NCBI RefSeq assembly: GCF_003096715.1
Contig: NZ_QEOL01000028.1
Coordinates: 1 to 64,000, forward strand
Length of the DNA stretch: 64,000 nt
DNA from: Paraburkholderia silvatlantica
GTDB lineage: Bacteria; Pseudomonadota; Gammaproteobacteria; Burkholderiales; Burkholderiaceae
Direction of reading: 5' to 3'
This document shows positions 8,762-16,487 of the stretch, piece after piece. Position 1 is the stretch's first letter. Every line of letters starts with the position of its first letter. The notes under the pieces were generated by a model. The model did not search any database, was not told the origin of the DNA, and saw nothing but the letters and a program-made list of their open reading frames with translations. Made by a program: the position numbers and the translations under genes.

Positions 8762-9016
8762 CTACTCCTCGCGTGCCGGCGGCATGACCTGGGCGCTGAT
8801 GGTGTGATCGCGCCAGAACAGGTTGTTAATGCGGCCCTGCAAGCGGCGCAATCCCTCCTCGCTCGCCGCGTGAAAGGTGAGCAGCGCGCCGGGACGGCCT
8901 GCCCCCTCGATGCGCTGAATCGCATCGTACGGCGGAAAACCGTAGCGCTCCAGAAACTCGTTGATTTCGGCGTCCGTGACGTGTTCGTCGATATTGCCCA
9001 ACAGCAGCTCGGCCAT
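8762..9016 (-). CDS. Small RRM-like RNA-binding protein
   Basis: An 84-residue protein with the length and beta-alpha-beta-beta-alpha-beta pattern of a single RNA recognition motif. MAELLLGNID corresponds to the RNP2 strand, the helix TDAEINEFLERYGF follows, and RPGALLTFHA corresponds to the RNP1 strand. The aromatic residues that normally stack on RNA in RNP1 and RNP2 are replaced by Leu or Ala, so RNA binding is uncertain. It is convergent with arcC and lies about 90 bp downstream of ppk2 on the same strand. Its function is not known. Confidence 0.75.
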   Translation of the reverse strand: MAELLLGNIDEHVTDAEINEFLERYGFPPYDAIQRIEGAGRPGALLTFHAASEEGLRRLQGRINNLFWRDHTISAQVMPPAREE

Positions 9017-9105
9017 GGTCTACCCCTCGTGAGCGTTCAATCGTGATGATAGTGTGGTTTGATCCGGCGCGACGACGAGCTGCGCCGGATCGAACGCGAT
9101 GCCGC

Positions 9106-9927
9106 TCAGTACTTCTCCTGCACGTAGCGATAAGGATAGTCCGGGTCGCGGTAGCCTTGCGGCTTCTGGCGCTCGGGCAGTGTGACCTTTTCGCGCGGCA
9201 GCGCCTTGTACGGAATGGTGTTCAGAATATGGCTGATGACGTTCAGACGCGCGCGTTTCTTGTCATCGGATCGGACAACGAACCATGGAGATTCGGGCGT
9301 ATCCGTCATGTCGAACATCTCGTCCCGCGCGCGTGAATAGTCGTACCACCGGCTATACGACAGGAGGTCCATGGGCGAAAGCTTCCAGATCTTGCGCGGA
9401 TCGTTGATACGGCCTTCGAGGCGCCGGGTCTGCTCTTTCTGGCTCACTTCGAGCCAGAACTTGATGAGGATCGTGCCGGAGTCGATGATGGCGCGCTCGA
9501 TGAGCGGCACGCCGCGCAGGAAATCCGTCGCCTGTGCCGAAGTGCAGAATCCCATCACGCGTTCGACGCCTGCGCGGTTGTACCAGCTGCGGTCGAACAC
9601 CACGATCTCGCCCGCGGCGGGCAGCAGCGGCAGGTAGCGCTGGAAATACATTTGCGACTTTTCGCGCTCCGTCGGCGCGGGCAGCGCGAATACGCGAAAC
9701 ACGCGCGGGCTGACCCGTTCGGTGAGCGCCTTGATCGTGCCGCCTTTGCCTGCGCCATCGCGGCCTTCGAACAGGATGCAGACCCTGAGGCGCTTCTGGA
9801 CCACCCACTCCTGCAAACGAACGAGTTCGCCATGCAGGCGTTCGAGTTCCTTTTGATAGGCCTTTTCGCTGAGTTTTTCCGCCGGTTCGGCTGCGCTCGC
9901 GGCCTTGACTTCCTCTTTCTTCGCCAT
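9106..9927 (-). CDS. ppk2: Polyphosphate kinase 2
   Basis: A 273-residue PPK2-family enzyme, expected to move phosphate between polyphosphate and nucleoside diphosphates. The Walker A motif GRDGAGKGG is at residues 55-63 and the Walker B-type motif VVFDRSWYNRAG at about 109-120. The lid-like region with RRLEGRINDPRKIWKLSPMD follows. A single PPK2 domain of this length suggests class I. I chose the ATG at 9927 (MAKKEEVKAA) because GGGGAG lies seven bases upstream; a longer reading would add 24 residues of unlikely sequence. A charged N-terminus precedes the domain. No ppk1 or ppx is nearby. Confidence 0.92.
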   Translation of the reverse strand: MAKKEEVKAASAAEPAEKLSEKAYQKELERLHGELVRLQEWVVQKRLRVCILFEGRDGAGKGGTIKALTERVSPRVFRVFALPAPTEREKSQMYFQRYLPLLPAAGEIVVFDRSWYNRAGVERVMGFCTSAQATDFLRGVPLIERAIIDSGTILIKFWLEVSQKEQTRRLEGRINDPRKIWKLSPMDLLSYSRWYDYSRARDEMFDMTDTPESPWFVVRSDDKKRARLNVISHILNTIPYKALPREKVTLPERQKPQGYRDPDYPYRYVQEKY

Positions 9928-10001
9928 AGAATCGCTCCCCGCTTCGGACGCCTCACACGAGGCAACATCCACTATGGTGTGTGGGCGAGGGGCGCGCAAT
10001 A

Positions 10002-10031
10002 GGACTTTGGACTCAGGGACTTTGGACTCAG
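10002..10031. repeat. Two perfect 15-bp tandem copies
   Basis: The unit GGACTTTGGACTCAG occurs at 10002-10016 and again at 10017-10031. A related GACCTCAGG follows. The repeat lies in the 150-bp spacer between the PRC-barrel gene and ppk2. No role is evident. Confidence 0.8.
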
Positions 10032-10078
10032 GTCCTGGCCGTCTTGACCTCAGGTCATCACGCTCGCGTACGAGCGCA

Positions 10079-10522
10079 TCATTCGTGCGCGTAGTTGAAC
10101 TCGGGCATGGCCTTCAACTGGGCCTTGTCGGCCTGCAGCACGATCTGTTTGCTGTCGATGCGCAGGTCGTTGAACGGCACGGCCACGAGATGCTGGCCCA
10201 GGCCGAGAAAGCCGCCCACGGAGAGAATCGCGAACGCGCCTTGATTGGGCGACTCGAGCACGATGTCGTCGATCGCGCCGATTTTGCTGCCGCTATTGTC
10301 GTAGACGTCGGAGCCCACGAGCTTCGAAGCGCGAAAGCCGGTCCCCGACTGCACTGTCGCCATGCGCTGCACGGCGATCGATTGCGCAGCGCCCTGCGCG
10401 AGCGCGGCAGACGGCACGCCCAGCGCGCACCCGAACGCGATGGCGAGCGCGCAGATGCGGTGACAAGCCAGCGCCTGCAAATCTGGCGGCGAATTCAACG
10501 CGCAATTCGATTGTGTCGTCAT
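10079..10522 (-). CDS. Exported PRC-barrel domain protein
   Basis: A 147-residue protein. An N-terminal hydrophobic stretch (about residues 17-43, ending ...GVPSAALAQG) looks like a signal peptide with a long polar lead. The mature part carries a PRC-barrel: FRASKLVGSDVYDNSGSKIG, then IDDIVLESPNQGAFAILSVG and a final VPFNDLRI strand. PRC-barrel proteins of this type are small and periplasmic, with no defined activity. The ATG at 10522 has an excellent ribosome-binding site (AGGGAGGGGG). It sits downstream of the cupin gene on the same strand with a 69-bp gap. Confidence 0.82.
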   Translation of the reverse strand: MTTQSNCALNSPPDLQALACHRICALAIAFGCALGVPSAALAQGAAQSIAVQRMATVQSGTGFRASKLVGSDVYDNSGSKIGAIDDIVLESPNQGAFAILSVGGFLGLGQHLVAVPFNDLRIDSKQIVLQADKAQLKAMPEFNYAHE

Positions 10523-10591
10523 GGTATCCCCCTCCCTTGTGCGAATGCACGGTGAATACCGCCTCAATGCAAGCGCTGTGCCCGGCGCACT

Positions 10592-11164
10592 TCATGCCTG
10601 CGCGAGCCAATGCTCGATCAGCGGCCCGCGTTCGCCGTAGAGGGGATCGCTCGCGGGATAGGCAAGCGCCTGCATGGCGCGCAACTCCGCCGACGTCAAC
10701 GCCTCGCGGCGGATGTCCCATTGCTGCCCGCGCGGATAGCCGCCCGCCACGCGGAACCCGCCCGCGAGCGATAGCAGGCAATGGCCCGTGCCGGCCGGCA
10801 GCAGCAGCGCGTCGCCGGCACGCACGCGCAGCACGCGCCCGCCCGGGCCGCCAAGAATCAGTTCGGCCGTGCCGGCGAACACGCCCAGCACTTCATGCGC
10901 CGTGGAGTGGAAATGGTGGTAGTCGAACACGCCGTCGAGCCATTGCACCGGCCAGCCGTTCGCCTCGAAACGCTCGTTGAACGCCTGTGCCAGGTCATGG
11001 GCGCCCGGCGCCAGCGCGCGCCGATAGACGATGACAGGAAGCCGGGCGTTGTTCGGCACCCATCCGTGCTCGGCCAGGAGAAAAGTTTCGACGCCGCTTT
11101 GGCGTTGGGCCGGACGGCTTTCGCGCAGATTGCGCGGAGAATGAAAGGCGCGATTTTCGTCCAT
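10592..11164 (-). CDS. Cupin-domain protein
   Basis: A 190-residue cytoplasmic protein with a cupin barrel. The metal-binding pattern is seen as DYHHFHSTAHEVLGVFAG in the first motif and RAGDALLLPAGTGHCLLS in the second. It resembles the YjlB-like cupin group, whose function is unknown. The ATG at 11164 (MDENRAFHS) has GGGAG seven bases upstream. The next gene upstream ends 4 bp away, so the two are probably co-transcribed. Confidence 0.8.
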   Translation of the reverse strand: MDENRAFHSPRNLRESRPAQRQSGVETFLLAEHGWVPNNARLPVIVYRRALAPGAHDLAQAFNERFEANGWPVQWLDGVFDYHHFHSTAHEVLGVFAGTAELILGGPGGRVLRVRAGDALLLPAGTGHCLLSLAGGFRVAGGYPRGQQWDIRREALTSAELRAMQALAYPASDPLYGERGPLIEHWLAQA

Positions 11165-11168
11165 CGTC

Positions 11169-11525
11169 TTACTCCCTCGCATCGCTGCCGCCCGCCGCAG
11201 CCGATGCGTTCGCCGCGCCGTTTGCCGTTTCTTTTGCTGCGCCCTTTACCGGCTGTTTCGGGCGATGCGGTTTGTGCTTCGAGGAATGCGTCGTTCGCGT
11301 GGGCTGTGCGCCTTTGCCGGCGGGCACGCCTTGCTCGACGCCCTGGGTCGGCGCCGGGTACACGCCGTTGGCCTTCGCCCCGCTCGACTCCGTGGCAGGC
11401 GCCGTGGTCGGCCGGTCCGCGCCGGTGTTGTCCTGCGCGAGCGCCACGCCCGCCGCGGCTCCCTCCTGGACGAGTGCCAGCGCGAGCGCGCCGGCCATGC
11501 AAACCTTCGTCGAGTGCAAAGTCAT
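11169..11525 (-). CDS. Hypothetical exported protein
   Basis: A 118-residue protein with a signal peptide (MTLHSTKVCMAGALALALV, cleavage probably near AGVALAQ-D). The mature chain is low complexity, rich in Thr, Ala, Pro, Gly and Lys, with a basic HSSKHKPHRPKQ stretch. It has no domain I recognise. The start is well supported by GGAGGAC just before the ATG. Its stop is 4 bp before the cupin gene. It may be a lineage-restricted periplasmic protein. Confidence 0.65.
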   Translation of the reverse strand: MTLHSTKVCMAGALALALVQEGAAAGVALAQDNTGADRPTTAPATESSGAKANGVYPAPTQGVEQGVPAGKGAQPTRTTHSSKHKPHRPKQPVKGAAKETANGAANASAAAGGSDARE

Positions 11526-12101
11526 CGGTCCTCCTTCAATACGATGCGAGCCCGGGTGCGAGGACCCCGCGACGTCGCAGCGAGCGCAAAGTCCCCTCGC
11601 AAAGGAGCAGCAACCCGCGTACCGGCCCGGCCCGGGCGCGTCGCGTGGCACGGCGTTTGCGGCCAGCCGGGCAAATGGATTCGCGCGAAGACAAGGCCGA
11701 GGCGCCGCGGTGCCCCATCAGGCGCACGCTTCGCGCATCCCGGAGAGGTCTATGCCTGCGAATCTTCTGGCCGCCACCCGTGTTCGACGCGGTCCCGAGG
11801 CTCATCTGCCGACCGAGGAGCCCGACGACCCGCATCGCCCGCCACCCCCTCCCGTGCCGGACCCCGAGCCGCCGCCCGTGCCGGAAGGCGACCCGCCGCC
11901 TGAAGCGCCGCCCGAGCGGCTGTGCTGGCGCCACCGCGCCGCCAGGATGCGACAGTGCCCAGACGCCGGCTGTCTTCATGGGCGACCTTCCAGAAGCGCG
12001 TGTTCCCGACCAGGCGGCGGGCCTGCCGTTACAATCGCGTCCGGCGTCAACGCCGCGCAAGCCCGATGGCGCCGCCCGCCCCCATTTTTTCGCATCGCAT
12101 C
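11526..12101. other. Spacer of 576 bp with one possible small gene
   Basis: The region between the exported hypothetical (minus) and the thioesterase (plus) holds the divergent promoters and one weak candidate, a proline-rich frame starting at 11752 (listed separately). Long open frames through this stretch on both strands are GC-driven and have no recognisable product. Confidence 0.5.
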
Positions 12102-12213
12102 ATGGCCCGCATCGAGCTCCACTTTCCCGAAGACCAGTTCTACTACTCGACGCATCTCACTGTGCGCGTCACCGACATCAATTCGGCCAATCACCTCGCC
12201 AACGATTCAATGA
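11752..12213 (+). CDS. Possible small proline-rich protein, doubtful 3' part
   Basis: An ATG at 11752 preceded by GGAGAGG opens a frame whose first 55 residues are MPANLLAATRVRRGPEAHLP, an acidic patch TEEPDDPHR and then a Pro/Glu-rich run with PPVPDPEPPPVPEGDPPPEAPP. The first part looks like a deliberate small protein. After that the frame turns into Arg/Ser-rich sequence typical of a shadow frame and overlaps the thioesterase by 112 bp. Either the true gene is short and a frameshift near 11920 has removed its stop, or the frame is chance. The residues are seen; the gene status is a guess. Confidence 0.25.
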   Translation: MPANLLAATRVRRGPEAHLPTEEPDDPHRPPPPPVPDPEPPPVPEGDPPPEAPPERLCWRHRAARMRQCPDAGCLHGRPSRSACSRPGGGPAVTIASGVNAAQARWRRPPPFFRIASWPASSSTFPKTSSTTRRISLCASPTSIRPITSPTIQ

Positions 12214-12545
12214 TTTCGATGATTTCCGAGGCGCGCGCGCGATTTTTGTTCGACGCGGGCATCGAGGACATGAAGGACGCACACACGAGCATCATCGTGA
12301 CCGATCTCGCCACGACCTATCGCGCAGAAGCCTACGCGCGCGACGCGCTGTGCTTCGAGGTGGGCATCATGGATTTCAACAAGTACGGCGGCGACGTCAT
12401 CTTCCGCATCACGCGGCCCGCCGATGGCGCGCTCATCGCCATGGCGAAATCGGGTTTCGTGTTCTTCGACTACGAAGCGAAAAAGGTCGTGCCGATGCCG
12501 CAGGCCTTCCGCGACAAATTTCCGCGGGTCAATACGCTCGGCTGA
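12102..12545 (+). CDS. Hotdog-fold acyl-CoA thioesterase
   Basis: A 147-residue single-domain protein of the 4HBT/YbgC-like type. It begins MARIELHFPEDQFYYSTHLT. The active-site helix region TDINSANHLANDSMISMISEAR has the Asn-His-Leu-Ala variant of the usual catalytic motif, followed by VTDLATTYRAEAYARDALCFEV. It should hydrolyse an acyl-CoA of unknown chain type in the cytoplasm. The start has no strong ribosome-binding site, but upstream codons look non-coding. It converges on ynfA with a 12-bp gap. Confidence 0.82.
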   Translation: MARIELHFPEDQFYYSTHLTVRVTDINSANHLANDSMISMISEARARFLFDAGIEDMKDAHTSIIVTDLATTYRAEAYARDALCFEVGIMDFNKYGGDVIFRITRPADGALIAMAKSGFVFFDYEAKKVVPMPQAFRDKFPRVNTLG

Positions 12546-12557
12546 GTCCAGGGCCGC

Positions 12558-12875
12558 TCAGCGCGGCTGGAACATGATGAGCGCCATGCCGGCGAGCGTG
12601 AAGCCGATGCCGGCCCAGTCCCACGGGCTCGGCCGGATCGCCTCGACGGCCCAGAGCCAGAGAATCGCCACGCAGACATAGACGCCGCCGTAGGCCGCAT
12701 AGGTGCGGCCGGCGGCCGTGGGATGGAGCGTGAGCAGCCACGCGAAGAGCGCAAGCGAGGCCGCGGCGGGCACGAGGAGCCACGCGCTCGCGCCTTCGCG
12801 CAGCCAGCGGTAAGGCAGATAGCAACCGACGATCTCGGCGAGCGCGGTCACGACGAAAAGCACAAACGTCTTCAT
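12558..12875 (-). CDS. YnfA-family small membrane protein
   Basis: A 105-residue protein with four predicted membrane helices: MKTFVLFVVTALAEIVGCYL, ASAWLLVPAAASLALFAWLL, TYAAYGGVYVCVAILWLWAV and WDWAGIGFTLAGMALIMF. The AEIVGCYLPYRWLREG and GRTYAAYGGVY signatures identify the YnfA (UPF0060) family, related to small multidrug resistance transporters. It is at the usual family length. It is downstream of phnX on the same strand but separated by 107 bp, so co-transcription is uncertain. Confidence 0.9.
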   Translation of the reverse strand: MKTFVLFVVTALAEIVGCYLPYRWLREGASAWLLVPAAASLALFAWLLTLHPTAAGRTYAAYGGVYVCVAILWLWAVEAIRPSPWDWAGIGFTLAGMALIMFQPR

Positions 12876-12982
12876 GGGCGGCGGCGAGTGGCTGGGGCGC
12901 CCATGGTAACGCAAGCGGCGAGGCCGCCTGCGCGATCTTCGCAAGGTACCGCCCAGTTCCCTTCTGGTCCCTTCCGGCGGCC

Positions 12983-13786
12983 TCAGGGCCGCTCTCCGCG
13001 GGCCAGCCGCGCTTCGATCTCGTTCACCACGGGCAGCAGATCGGCGACGCTGTCGATCACATAGTGCGCACCCGCCGCGCGCAGGCGTTCCGCGGCCGCG
13101 CCGCGGCGGCGCGCGAATTCTTCGGGCGCGAGGGCGCGGACTTCGGCCTCGGTCATGCCGAACGCGTTGCCGCTCACCGCGACACCCACCGCCCACGTTC
13201 CGCCGTTGATGCCCTCCTCGATGCCGACTTCGGTGTCGTCCACCTTGATCGCATCTCGCGCGAGCCACACGCCGAGTTGCGGCAGCGTGCGGTAGATCAT
13301 GTACGGCGAAGGCCGGCCCTCGGGCGTGTCGCCCGTGCACACGATGCTGTCCGGATCGAAACCTTGCGCCTTCGCGCCCGGCACGATCTGGTCGATGATC
13401 TCGCGCGTGTAGCCCGTGGTCGAGCCGATGCGCACGCCGTCGGCGCGCAGTGCGGCGGTCACGGCCGCCACGCCCGGAATCACGTCGCTGTACTGCGCGG
13501 CCACGGCGATGTTCTTCGGCACGAAGACGTCGTACACGGCGTCGATATCGGCTTCGCCCGGCGCGTGGCCGTAGCGTGCTTCCCATGCCGCCGCGACGCG
13601 CGGCAGCGCCATCAGCGCCGCGATGTGCGGACGCTTGGCCATGCCCATCGGAGCGCGCGCCTCGTCGATCGTGACCGGCACGCCGAATTGCTCGAAGGTC
13701 TCGACGAAGGCGCCCATTGGCGCGCGCGATCCGTAGTCGACCACGGTGCCGGCCCAGTCGAAGATCACCGCCTTGACGTGTTTCAT
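12983..13786 (-). CDS. phnX: Phosphonoacetaldehyde hydrolase
   Basis: A 267-residue HAD-superfamily enzyme that cleaves the C-P bond of phosphonoacetaldehyde to acetaldehyde and phosphate. The nucleophilic Asp is D10 in VIFDWAGTVVDYG. The Schiff-base lysine expected for this family is K51 in MGMAKRPHI. The later acidic motif KVDDTEVGIEEG binds magnesium. I start it at 13786 (MKHVKAVIFD) because AGGA is then eight bases upstream; an ATG nine bases further up is too close to it. It follows phnW by 61 bp on the same strand and uses its product. Confidence 0.94.
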   Translation of the reverse strand: MKHVKAVIFDWAGTVVDYGSRAPMGAFVETFEQFGVPVTIDEARAPMGMAKRPHIAALMALPRVAAAWEARYGHAPGEADIDAVYDVFVPKNIAVAAQYSDVIPGVAAVTAALRADGVRIGSTTGYTREIIDQIVPGAKAQGFDPDSIVCTGDTPEGRPSPYMIYRTLPQLGVWLARDAIKVDDTEVGIEEGINGGTWAVGVAVSGNAFGMTEAEVRALAPEEFARRRGAAAERLRAAGAHYVIDSVADLLPVVNEIEARLARGERP

Positions 13787-13847
13787 GACATGCATCCTGC
13801 TGAAAAATCGATGGTATGGAGTCTTGACGATCTGCGCGCGTCAAGTG

Positions 13848-15008
13848 TCAAGCGGCGAGCGCCTCGCGTGCGCCGAGGTCGACCGGCGCGGGCGCAGCGC
13901 TTGCCACGCCGAGCGTGCGCAGCGCGGCGCCGCACGCGGCCACGACGCGGCGCATGACGGTTTCGTCCAGCGCGCCGATGCAGCCGACGCGAAAGCTCTC
14001 CACGCTCGTCAGCTTGCCCGGATAGATGATGAAACCCTGCGTCTTCATCAGTTCGTAGAAGCGCGCGAAGTCGAATGCGGGATCGGCCGGCGAAAAAAAC
14101 GTGACGATGATCGGCGAGCGCCAGGCTTCGGTCAGCAGCGGCTCGAAACCGAGCCCGCGCATGCCCTCGACGAGCACGTCGCGGTTGCGCGCATAGCGCG
14201 CGAGGCGCCCCGTCTGACCGCCTTCGAGCGCGTGCAGCCGCAGCGCCTCGATGAAAGCGGCCACCGCGTGCGTGGGCGGCGTGAAGCGCCACTGGCCGGT
14301 GCGGTTCATGACATCCCACTGGTCGTAGAGGTCGAGCGCGAGCGAGTGGCTCACACCCTTTGCGTTGTTCAGGACTTCTTTTTTCGCGATCACGAAGCCG
14401 AAGCCCGGCACGCCCTCGATGCACTTGTTAGCCGAGGAGACGAACGCGTCGCAAGGCAGCGTGCGCACGTCGAGCGGCACGGCGCCGAACGCGCTCATCG
14501 AGTCGATCAGAAGCCGTCGCCCGTGGCGGGCCGTCACGGCCGCGATCTCCTCGATCGGGTTCAGAATGCCGGAACTGGTCTCGCAATGGACGGCGACGAC
14601 GTGCGTGATGCCGGGGTTCGCGACCAGCAGATGGTCGACGTCTTCGGCGCGCGGCGGCAGGTAGTCGCCGGTGTCGTGCACGGTGTGCTGGCGGCCGAGG
14701 TAGCGCAGCGTCGTGGCGATGCGCTTGCCATACGCGCCGTTGGCGAGCACGAGCGCGTGGCCGTCGCGCGGCACGAAGCTGCCGAGCATCGCCTCGACGC
14801 AATAGCTGCCGCTGCCCTGCAGCGGCACGCAGTCGTATTCCCCCTGCTCGTCGCCTGCAATCTGAAGCAGCGCGGCGCGCAACTGCGCGGTCATGGCACG
14901 GAAGTCGGCGTCCCACGAACCCCAGTCGCGCTGCATCGCGGCCTTGGTCGAGGCCGCGGTGGTAAGCGGCCCGGGGGTCAGGAGATACGGCTCGGCGTGG
15001 GTGGTCAT
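13848..15008 (-). CDS. phnW: 2-aminoethylphosphonate-pyruvate transaminase
   Basis: A 386-residue PLP enzyme that moves the amino group of 2-aminoethylphosphonate to pyruvate, giving phosphonoacetaldehyde and alanine. It starts with the family hallmark YLLTPGPLTT and has QGSGSYCVEAM for phosphate binding. The PLP lysine is K195 in SSANKCIEGVPG. Together with phnX it forms a complete pathway from aminoethylphosphonate to acetaldehyde and phosphate. The divergent LysR gene starts 126 bp away and is the likely regulator. No phosphonate transporter gene is visible in the window. Confidence 0.95.
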   Translation of the reverse strand: MTTHAEPYLLTPGPLTTAASTKAAMQRDWGSWDADFRAMTAQLRAALLQIAGDEQGEYDCVPLQGSGSYCVEAMLGSFVPRDGHALVLANGAYGKRIATTLRYLGRQHTVHDTGDYLPPRAEDVDHLLVANPGITHVVAVHCETSSGILNPIEEIAAVTARHGRRLLIDSMSAFGAVPLDVRTLPCDAFVSSANKCIEGVPGFGFVIAKKEVLNNAKGVSHSLALDLYDQWDVMNRTGQWRFTPPTHAVAAFIEALRLHALEGGQTGRLARYARNRDVLVEGMRGLGFEPLLTEAWRSPIIVTFFSPADPAFDFARFYELMKTQGFIIYPGKLTSVESFRVGCIGALDETVMRRVVAACGAALRTLGVASAAPAPVDLGAREALAA

Positions 15009-15075
15009 GCGGGCTCCAGTAGGCGTCGGAACAGTCGATCCCGACACGTTAGCGCGACACGAGTCATCGGTAAAA

Positions 15076-15100
15076 TCGATATAATCGATGTCGATATAAG
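15076..15100. promoter_or_regulatory. Candidate LysR operator between phnW and its regulator
   Basis: The segment TCGATATAATCGA (15076-15088) is a T-N11-A dyad, the classic LysR recognition form. TCGATATAA recurs at 15091-15099, exactly 15 bp on. It is AT-rich against the GC-rich background and lies between the divergent phnW and lysR starts. Confidence 0.55.
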
Positions 15101-15134
15101 CTGAACTTATCACCTGTTTCCGGAGTGCCTGGAC

Positions 15135-15992
15135 ATGCAATACGCGCAGTTGCGAGCTTTTCACGCGGTCGCCGAACACGGCGGGTTCTCGCGCGCCGCG
15201 CAGGCGCTCTCACTCACGCAGCCGGCCGTGTCCGATCACGTGCGGCGGCTCGAACAGGATTTCGGGGTCAAGCTTTTCGAGCGCGGGCCTCGCGGTGTGG
15301 AACTCACGGAACTCGGGCGACGGCTATTCGCAGTGACGCGTCAGATGGTGGCGGGCGAACGCGACGCGCGGAGGCTGCTCGAAGCGGCAGGAGCGCTCGA
15401 ATCCGGCGAACTCGCCCTCGCCGCCGATGCGCCCGACCTCGCCATCAAGCTGATCGGGGCGTTCAGGCGGCGCTATCCAGGGGTGGTGATCAAGCTCTCG
15501 ATCGCGAACGCGACCGAATGCATGCGCCGCGTCCTCGCGAGCGAAGCCGACGCCGCGATCACGGCGGCACGCCAGGTGCACAGCCGGCTGCAGGCCCGCG
15601 TGCTGCGCGAGGAACCGCTGGTCGCGGTCGTGCCCGCCGAGAGCCCCGCCGCGAAAAAGCGCCGCATGACTTACGAGGAACTCGTGCGCGAGCCGATGGT
15701 GTTTCGCGAGACGCATTCGGTCACACAGCAATTACTCGAAGCCGAACTTGTGCGTAAAGGACTCCAGGTCCAGCCTGTGCTCTACGTGGATGGACGCGAA
15801 GCGCTGCAGACGGCGATCGCGCAAGGCGTGGGTGCGGGCGTGATCGCGCATGCGGAATTCGGCGAGTCGCGGCGCATTCGCATGCTGCCGCTCGTGGACT
15901 GCCAGGTGCGCATGGTCGAATCGCTCGCGCGCCTCGCCGATACGTCCTCGTCGAATCTGCTCGACGCGCTCTTTGCCACCCCGCTCGATTGA
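15135..15992 (+). CDS. LysR-family regulator, probably of phnWX
   Basis: A 285-residue LysR-type protein. The N-terminal winged helix-turn-helix is clear: LRAFHAVAEHGGFSRAAQAL, then SLTQPAVSDHVRRLEQDFGVKLFERGPRG. The C-terminal effector domain contains LALAADAPDLAIKLIGAFRR and the second subdomain GLQVQPVLYVDGREALQTAI. It is divergent from phnW with a dyad operator between them, so it probably responds to aminoethylphosphonate or a pathway intermediate. That ligand is inferred from context. Confidence 0.92.
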   Translation: MQYAQLRAFHAVAEHGGFSRAAQALSLTQPAVSDHVRRLEQDFGVKLFERGPRGVELTELGRRLFAVTRQMVAGERDARRLLEAAGALESGELALAADAPDLAIKLIGAFRRRYPGVVIKLSIANATECMRRVLASEADAAITAARQVHSRLQARVLREEPLVAVVPAESPAAKKRRMTYEELVREPMVFRETHSVTQQLLEAELVRKGLQVQPVLYVDGREALQTAIAQGVGAGVIAHAEFGESRRIRMLPLVDCQVRMVESLARLADTSSSNLLDALFATPLD

Positions 15993-16007
15993 GCGGCGGG
16001 AGAGCCG

Positions 16008-16229
16008 TCAGGACACCACGATAGCGGTGCCAACGGCATGGAGCAGATCGCGCAGCGTTTCGGCCTGCTCCATGCGCGCGCCGTGGCGCAGGTGAATGCG
16101 CAGCGCCCGGCCCGCGATGCCGTCGACCGGGCGCGCGAGCCACAGCTCGACGGCGAGCCCGAGGCCGTCGGGCGCATCGGGCACGACCGGTTCGACGACG
16201 CGCGGCTTGAAGGAGGCGGATTCGGACAT
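16008..16229 (-). CDS. Conserved-looking small hypothetical protein
   Basis: A 73-residue protein, MSESASFKPRVVEPVVPDAP followed by a short alpha/beta pattern (LGLAVELWLARPVDGIAGRA, LRIHLRHGARMEQAETLRDL). Amino-acid use is normal for a real protein, unlike the Arg-rich shadow frames around it, and a GAGGT sits near the ATG. I recognise no family. It converges on lysR with a 15-bp gap. Confidence 0.55.
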   Translation of the reverse strand: MSESASFKPRVVEPVVPDAPDGLGLAVELWLARPVDGIAGRALRIHLRHGARMEQAETLRDLLHAVGTAIVVS

Positions 16230-16487
16230 GACGAGACCTCGTCGGTGGCGGGATCGACTTCATCGTAGCGAGGCGACACGCCCGCGCCAAACGAGAAATC
16301 CGCGTATGCAAATGAGCGCCGCCCCGCATTGGATCGCGCGGGCAGCGGTATGCGCGCCTCGCTCGCGCCGCGCGCCGCTTCGCGGCGCCTGCGGGCGTGC
16401 CTCTTTTACCAGCAGCGTGTGGTCGCGAGTGGCAAACTGAACGCATCGTTGCGCGGCCGTCCTGCAACGAGATGGGAGGACCTTTTC

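Noticed and set aside
12558..13844. A single open frame that seems to join ynfA with the phnX region
   Set aside because: The upstream part is an alternate frame of phnX with Arg-rich text. YnfA has its own ATG at 12875 and normal length, so this is not a fusion gene.
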